Assembly: GCA_018303515.1 (NCBI GenBank)
Contig: JAGVXZ010000017.1
Location: 1 to 10,293 of the forward strand
Source: Candidatus Woesearchaeota archaeon
GTDB lineage: Archaea > Nanobdellota > Nanobdellia > SCGC-AAA011-G17 > GW2011-AR18
DNA length: 10,293 nucleotides
Direction of reading: 5' to 3'
A program made the translations under genes and the position numbers. Positions 7,424 through 10,293 of this stretch are shown here, piece by piece; the stretch's first letter is position 1, and the number at the start of each line of letters is the position of its first letter. A model generated the notes under the pieces. That model was not told the origin of the DNA and did no database searches. It saw only the letters and a program-made list of their open reading frames with translations.

Positions 7424-7443
7424 TTCTTATTTTTTTCTTTTTT
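7424..7443 (+). terminator. T-rich archaeal-type terminator after the small gene
   Basis: TTCTTATTTTTTTCTTTTTT starts seven bases after the stop at 7417. Archaeal RNA polymerase commonly terminates on such T-runs without a hairpin. It separates the small gene from the FHA gene, which has its own TATA box. Confidence 0.55.
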
Positions 7444-7476
7444 GTAGTATCCCAATATTTTTTCGTTTTAGAAAGA

Positions 7477-7484
7477 TTTATAAA
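7477..7484 (+). promoter_or_regulatory. TATA box of the FHA gene (leaderless start)
   Basis: TTTATAAA, preceded by the purine-rich GAAAGA (a BRE-like element), is centred 27 nt before the ATG at 7508. That is the usual archaeal distance from TATA box to transcription start, so the mRNA should begin at the start codon. No Shine-Dalgarno sequence is present. Confidence 0.65.
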
Positions 7485-7507
7485 ATAAAAAAATCAAGAT
7501 CAAAATA

Positions 7508-8122
7508 ATGACTAATTTAATTGTATTAAAAGTTATTTCTGGAAATATTGTGAATAGTAATTGGTTCGGAAGAAATCTTAAGGACATTCAAAAACAAGGA
7601 CTTGATAAATGGGCATCAAATGTTAGTAATGTAATCAAAAAAAATAAGAATAAATATGAATTCTTTGAAGAAGAGATTTACGTTTATAATTCAATAGTTA
7701 TTGGTGCAGAAGGAGATTTAATTTCAGCACCTGGACACACAACAATATCATCAAAACATTGCCAAATAAATAAAACACAGTGGGGTTGGCAATTACTTGA
7801 TTTGAAAAGCACAAATGGAACTTATCTTGTAAGAAATAGAGAAATAACACCAATCACAGAACCTACTTTCTTAAAAGAAAATGATATTATTCATTTGGGA
7901 AAAAAAGGATCAATACAATTGGATATATTAAGAATTGAGGGAGACTATAAAGACCCAAATAAAACTTTAACAAGGATAGATTCAGATTATGAACCTAACC
8001 AAAACGAAGTAAAAGTAAGAAAACCATCAAAAGTAGAAGATTCCGAGAATCCAAAAGTGACTACAAAAAACAAACAAAAAAAATCTTTATGGGAAAGAAT
8101 TAAATATTTTTTTTGGCATTAA
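7508..8122 (+). CDS. FHA-domain protein
   Basis: A 204-residue cytosolic protein. Residues about 58-143 form a forkhead-associated domain, a fold that reads phosphothreonine. Seen directly: ISSKHCQI (80-87) for the S-x-x-H loop, LLDLKSTNGTYL (96-107) for the S-x-N-G-T loop, and ENDIIHLG (124-131) for the last strand pair. The Gly-Arg that usually opens the domain is G66-A67 here, so a phosphate-contacting Arg is absent. Residues 1-57 are unassigned. Residues 145-204 are charged and probably disordered, ending in the basic and aromatic KKSLWERIKYFFWH, which could touch membrane or nucleic acid. No kinase lies in the window. The gene converges on ndk, and the two stop codons share TTAA at 8119-8122. 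The start follows from the TATA spacing. Confidence 0.82.
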   Translation: MTNLIVLKVISGNIVNSNWFGRNLKDIQKQGLDKWASNVSNVIKKNKNKYEFFEEEIYVYNSIVIGAEGDLISAPGHTTISSKHCQINKTQWGWQLLDLKSTNGTYLVRNREITPITEPTFLKENDIIHLGKKGSIQLDILRIEGDYKDPNKTLTRIDSDYEPNQNEVKVRKPSKVEDSENPKVTTKNKQKKSLWERIKYFFWH

Positions 8123-8569
8123 CATAAATCAGATTCTTTAAACCATAAATTTAACTCTCTTTTTGCTTCATCAACATCACCCGAAGCATGAATTAAATTC
8201 CTTATAGCCCTTTGATCATTATTTGCAAGAGTATAAGAATCATAAATAAAATCTCCACGAATAGTCCCAGGTAAAGCTTGTCTCGGCTCTGTATGACCCA
8301 CAATTTTCCTTACTACCACCATATTCCATTGGATCAGAATAAGAGAACTCTTTTCCAGAGTTTTCAAATCCTTCCTTAGTTTTATTAAATAAAGGAATTG
8401 CCCATTCTTCAGTAATTTGGTAATGATTAGAAGCTATATTATCATCAGCCTTTAACATTTTCATACCAACAATTTTTAAACCAACTTTTTCAAATCTTGA
8501 AACGACATCACCAATCAGACCTTTAGAAACGGTATCAGGTTTTAATAAAACTAAAGTCTTTTCATTCAT
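8119..8569 (-). pseudogene. ndk: Nucleoside diphosphate kinase, broken by an internal deletion and frameshift
   Basis: Ndk exchanges phosphate between nucleoside tri- and diphosphates through a phospho-histidine. The first frame (from ATG 8569, overlapping L24e by ATGA) encodes a good N-terminal half: LVLLKPDTVSKGLIG to DPMEYGG at about residue 85. The C-terminal half continues in the next frame with VVRKIVGHTEPRQALPGTIR and the active-site RNLIHASGD, stopping at 8119. The switch lies near 8311-8320. Between them the strand that reads like GPVVAMVLEG in all Ndk proteins is missing, a loss of roughly 25-28 residues; the frame offset requires a deletion of 3n+2 bases. Left alone, the first frame ends after 109 residues without the catalytic His. 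Both halves are otherwise well conserved, so the lesion is recent or an assembly error. An ordinary recoding event could not restore the lost strand. Confidence 0.85.
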
Positions 8570-8781
8570 TTTTTCTTTTTCTTCTTTGAACCTGCTTGTT
8601 TAGAACCAGTAAATCCTTTCTCAAAAAACTTTGTCCATTTAAATAGTCTTGGTTTCCTTTTCAGTTTTAATTGATTTTTTTCACACTTAGCAGAACAAAA
8701 ATTTAAAACTTTTCCAGTCTTAAAAACAAAGATTTTACCAGTACCAATTGTAATTTCTTCCCCACAAAAAGAGCACTTCAT
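8566..8781 (-). CDS. rpl24e: 50S ribosomal protein L24e
   Basis: Small zinc-ribbon ribosomal protein of 71 residues. Cys3 and Cys6 (KCSFCG) with Cys29 and Cys33 (FCSAKC) form the zinc site. The following KNQLKLKRKPRLFKWTKFF is the typical basic segment. The tail ends in six lysines. Its start overlaps the S28e stop and its stop overlaps the ndk start, each through ATGA, so translation is likely coupled along the operon. Confidence 0.95.
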   Translation of the reverse strand: MKCSFCGEEITIGTGKIFVFKTGKVLNFCSAKCEKNQLKLKRKPRLFKWTKFFEKGFTGSKQAGSKKKKKK

Positions 8782-9044
8782 TTTTTCTTCCTCTTACCAG
8801 TCATCATTTTCCTTGCTTCTATTTCTGTTTCTCTTAACATTAAAATATCACCTTTTCTTACTGGACCTTTCACATTCCTTCTTAAAACTCTCTTGGCATC
8901 CCTTCCCTCCAAGACTTTACATCTAACTTGGATTACTTCACCCCTTGTTCCTGTTCTCCCGAGTATCTCTTCAACAGTAGCAGGAACCGCAATCTTCTCA
9001 CCTTTAACTTCTTTTTTTTTAGTCTCAAGTTTTTTAGTAGCCAT
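8778..9044 (-). CDS. rps28e: 30S ribosomal protein S28e
   Basis: Small-subunit protein with an OB-like fold, found in archaea and eukaryotes. Core signatures are PATVEEILGRTGTRGEVIQV, LEGRDAKRVLRRNVKGPV and GDILMLRETEIEAR. The first 18 or so residues are a Lys/Glu-rich extension not present in the shortest homologues. The 88 residues end in a basic KRKKK tail. It shares one base with the L7Ae stop (TAATG) and four with the L24e start. Confidence 0.95.
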   Translation of the reverse strand: MATKKLETKKKEVKGEKIAVPATVEEILGRTGTRGEVIQVRCKVLEGRDAKRVLRRNVKGPVRKGDILMLRETEIEARKMMTGKRKKK

Positions 9045-9397
9045 TATTCTTTACCAAGTTTAGTTTGAATTTCTTTTATAATCTTTTTAGCATCACCTTC
9101 TTGAATAATTGCTACGCTAGAAGTTGGAATAACTAATCCAGCAGCAGCACCTAAATCTTCTCTAGAATCTACAGGTACAAAAAGAATTCCTTTTTCCTCA
9201 CAAAGTGCAGGTAAATGCATAACAACTTCCTTAGGATTAACATCCTTTGCAGCTACAACAAGTTTTGCTAAACCTCTTTCAATAACTTTTGTAGTCTCAT
9301 TAGTTCCTTTCTTAATTTTTCCAGTTTTCTTTGCTAACTCAATAGCCTCAAAAACCTTATCAACAATATCTTTCGGTACATTAGTATTCATATCCAT
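9044..9397 (-). CDS. rpl7ae: 50S ribosomal protein L7Ae
   Basis: RNA-binding protein that recognises kink-turns in rRNA and, in archaea, in box C/D and H/ACA guide RNAs and RNase P RNA. Motifs: GKIKKGTNETTKVIERGLA for the RNA-contacting helix, LVVAAKDVNPKEV, and LGAAAGL near the end. A longer frame starts at 9412, but its first codons contain GGAGG (9404-9408). This site is six bases before the ATG at 9397, so I take 9397 as the true start, giving 117 residues. It leads the four-gene operon L7Ae-S28e-L24e-ndk. Confidence 0.95.
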   Translation of the reverse strand: MDMNTNVPKDIVDKVFEAIELAKKTGKIKKGTNETTKVIERGLAKLVVAAKDVNPKEVVMHLPALCEEKGILFVPVDSREDLGAAAGLVIPTSSVAIIQEGDAKKIIKEIQTKLGKE

Positions 9398-9403
9398 TTT
9401 TAA

Positions 9404-9408
9404 CCTCC
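9404..9408 (-). promoter_or_regulatory. Shine-Dalgarno site that fixes the L7Ae start
   Basis: GGAGG on the minus strand, six bases before the ATG at 9397. It is a full match to the archaeal 16S CCUCC tail. It also lies inside the longer frame that starts at 9412, which argues against that upstream start. Confidence 0.85.
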
Positions 9409-9456
9409 ACATTAACTATCATTAGTCCAATGGTCTTAGTCTAGGAAAAATCCCCA

Positions 9457-9467
9457 ATTTATAAAAC
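9457..9467 (-). promoter_or_regulatory. TATA box of the L7Ae operon
   Basis: GTTTTATAAAT on the minus strand, preceded by the purine-rich GAAAA. Transcription would start near 9435, leaving a leader of about 38 nt that carries GGAGG. It is the best candidate promoter in the 9413-9544 spacer. The leader can form a small hairpin (ACTA, loop ATGA, TAGT) but shows no clear kink-turn. Confidence 0.6.
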
Positions 9468-9490
9468 TTTTCATTATAATCTTTAATTAC

Positions 9491-9505
9491 AAAATAAAAA
9501 AATAA
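9491..9505 (-). terminator. T-rich terminator after the lipoprotein gene
   Basis: On the minus strand this reads as a T-dominated run (TTATTTTTTTATTTT) about 40 bases after the lipoprotein stop and before the L7Ae TATA box. It is the likely end of the upstream transcript. No hairpin is required or seen. Confidence 0.45.
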
Positions 9506-9544
9506 ATATAATAACAAACTTAAATTTATTTATTCATTTTGAAA

Positions 9545-10135
9545 CTATTCAATTGGTTCATAAAATTCAGCACCTATTGCATCACAAACCAATTCTCTAC
9601 TAGTTACTAAATTTCTTCTACTTAATACTTCTAAATCTGGAAAATCCCTATAAAATTTTGCCATAAGCTCAACTTCATCACCTACAACAACTACCATTGC
9701 TCTTTCACCTAATTTCAAACCATACATGAAAGTCTCATCAGATTCACATTTATCTTGATAATTTAGTACTTCATCAATCAGACCACTATTACCAGATCTC
9801 CCAACTAAAACCGTTTTTTGATCCCATAGATCACTAACTTCGCTATCATAAAATACTTTACCATCATATCCTAGAGCTTCAGACAAAATTCTTCCAGCAT
9901 CTTTTTCTTCAATTGTTGCAAAATCATTTACTACAACTCTCCCCCCAGAATCAAACTCATTTAAAACTTCAGCAAGACTTTTTCCCAATCCATATTCACA
10001 TTTCGACTTAGTACTACATAAAAAATCTCGGCCTACAACATCAGGAATCCAACTTGATCCATCCGGTTCAGCAACATCACCCTCTTCCGCGCCGCAAGCT
10101 GTTAAAGCTGCAAATAAATACATCCATTTTTTCAT
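9545..10135 (-). CDS. Putative lipoprotein with a single S-layer-like domain
   Basis: A 196-residue exported protein. MKKWMYLFAALTAC is a short signal peptide with a lipobox-like LTAC, so Cys14 is the probable lipid anchor. After it come an acidic linker and further Cys at 40, 46, 130 and 184. Residues about 66-172 show the order RVVVNDFATIEEKDAGRILS, KTVLVGRSGNSGLIDEVL, then GERAMVVVVGDEVELMAKFY. This resembles the domain in archaeal S-layer proteins with VVVG-D, ILVGGP-x-N and a late VALVVAG strand. The GGP of that motif is GRSGN here. A surface role is likely; specific function is unknown. GGTGAT six bases before the ATG supports the start. The gene is monocistronic by appearance. GC is locally high around codons 9-17. 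Confidence 0.72.
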   Translation of the reverse strand: MKKWMYLFAALTACGAEEGDVAEPDGSSWIPDVVGRDFLCSTKSKCEYGLGKSLAEVLNEFDSGGRVVVNDFATIEEKDAGRILSEALGYDGKVFYDSEVSDLWDQKTVLVGRSGNSGLIDEVLNYQDKCESDETFMYGLKLGERAMVVVVGDEVELMAKFYRDFPDLEVLSRRNLVTSRELVCDAIGAEFYEPIE

Positions 10136-10141
10136 AAAGCA

Positions 10142-10178
10142 TCACCAAAGATACAATTAAATTTACAAAGTTAATATA
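10142..10178 (-). promoter_or_regulatory. TATA box and ribosome-binding site of the lipoprotein gene
   Basis: TTAATATA on the plus strand at 10171-10178 reads TATATTAA on the minus strand, and would place the transcription start near 10148. The GGTGA at 10142-10146 is then within a leader of about 13 nt, six bases before the ATG at 10135. It matches the AUCACC part of the archaeal 16S tail. Confidence 0.5.
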
Positions 10179-10225
10179 CGTTTCTTAGATTTTTCCGAAA
10201 GGTTTTCTGATTAATTACTTTAAAG

Positions 10226-10293
10226 TTATAAATAAAGAATCTTTTCTGGGTCTAAAAATTCTTTAGTTTCAAAGCTTAATTCTTTAGAAATTT
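10226..10293 (-). CDS. C-terminal 21 codons of an unidentified gene (runs off the right edge)
   Basis: On the minus strand one frame is open from the right edge to a TAA at 10228-10226. The last residues read KELSFETKEFLDPEKILYL. The other two minus frames stop within 20 bases of the edge. The composition looks coding, and the stop is followed by about 90 bases of spacer before the lipoprotein start. There is too little to name a product. Confidence 0.45.
   Translation of the reverse strand, partial: ISKELSFETKEFLDPEKILYL

Noticed and set aside
8311..8320. Programmed frameshift joining the two ndk halves
   Set aside because: A shift would restore the frame but not the missing core strand, so the product would still lack part of the fold.
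8119..8367. Independent 82-residue protein starting MKTLEKSSLI
   Set aside because: Only the part from VVRKIVGHTEPR onward resembles a protein family (Ndk). The first 17 or so codons are the wrong frame of the ndk N-terminal half.
9398..9435. Kink-turn in the L7Ae leader for self-regulation
   Set aside because: The leader has TGA-like pieces and a small hairpin, but I could not find a three-base bulge next to tandem G-A pairs with stems on both sides.
10186..10210. Hairpin terminator around CCGAAAGG
   Set aside because: Only two G-C pairs form around the loop and the flanking bases are T opposite T, so there is no stable stem.
1..10293. CRISPR array, tRNA, transposase or inverted-repeat mobile element
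   Set aside because: No regularly spaced repeats, cloverleaf, transposase motif or terminal inverted repeats were seen on either strand.

Overview
The window reads as chromosomal DNA of an AT-rich archaeon. Archaeal and eukaryotic-type ribosomal proteins (L7Ae, S28e, L24e, S6e) and aIF5B are encoded together. Promoters look like archaeal TATA boxes, several placed so that the mRNA would start at or near the ATG. Shine-Dalgarno sites match the archaeal 16S tail (GGAGG, GGTGAT). The style of the proteins (an AbrB-PhoU fusion, an S-layer-like lipoprotein, a Woesearchaeota-like Ndk) suggests a DPANN lineage such as Woesearchaeota or Pacearchaeota. That placement is inference, not proof.

Layout, left to right. 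(1) 1-1012: the 5' end of an unidentified minus-strand gene, then a divergently transcribed secreted protein. This protein carries a perfect 81-bp tandem duplication and four copies of the peptide TSPTGA. (2) 998-3994 (minus): a 998-residue signalling protein with a class III nucleotide cyclase domain, a STAND/AAA-type ATPase module and a TPR-like helical tail. (3) 4052-6180 (minus): aIF5B followed at once by S6e. (4) 6228-7163 (minus): an AbrB-PhoU regulator. Across a promoter region rich in ATAGG repeats lies a divergent acidic small protein (7247-7417). (5) 7508-8122 (plus): an FHA-domain protein, apparently leaderless. (6) 8119-9397 (minus): the conserved archaeal operon L7Ae-S28e-L24e-ndk with 1-4 nt overlaps, in which ndk is broken by an internal deletion plus frameshift. 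(7) 9545-10135 (minus): a lipoprotein resembling one domain of archaeal S-layer proteins, then the 3' end of another minus-strand gene at the right edge.

How the genes fit together: translation genes (L7Ae, S28e, L24e, aIF5B, S6e) form the backbone. In many archaea L7Ae-S28e-L24e-ndk is followed directly by aIF5B. Here an FHA protein, a small protein and a PhoU regulator sit between ndk and aIF5B, and ndk next to this insertion is damaged. The accessory genes share a signalling and cell-surface theme (cyclase-ATPase-TPR, FHA, PhoU, secreted repeat protein, S-layer-like lipoprotein). Nothing in the sequence proves that they form one pathway.
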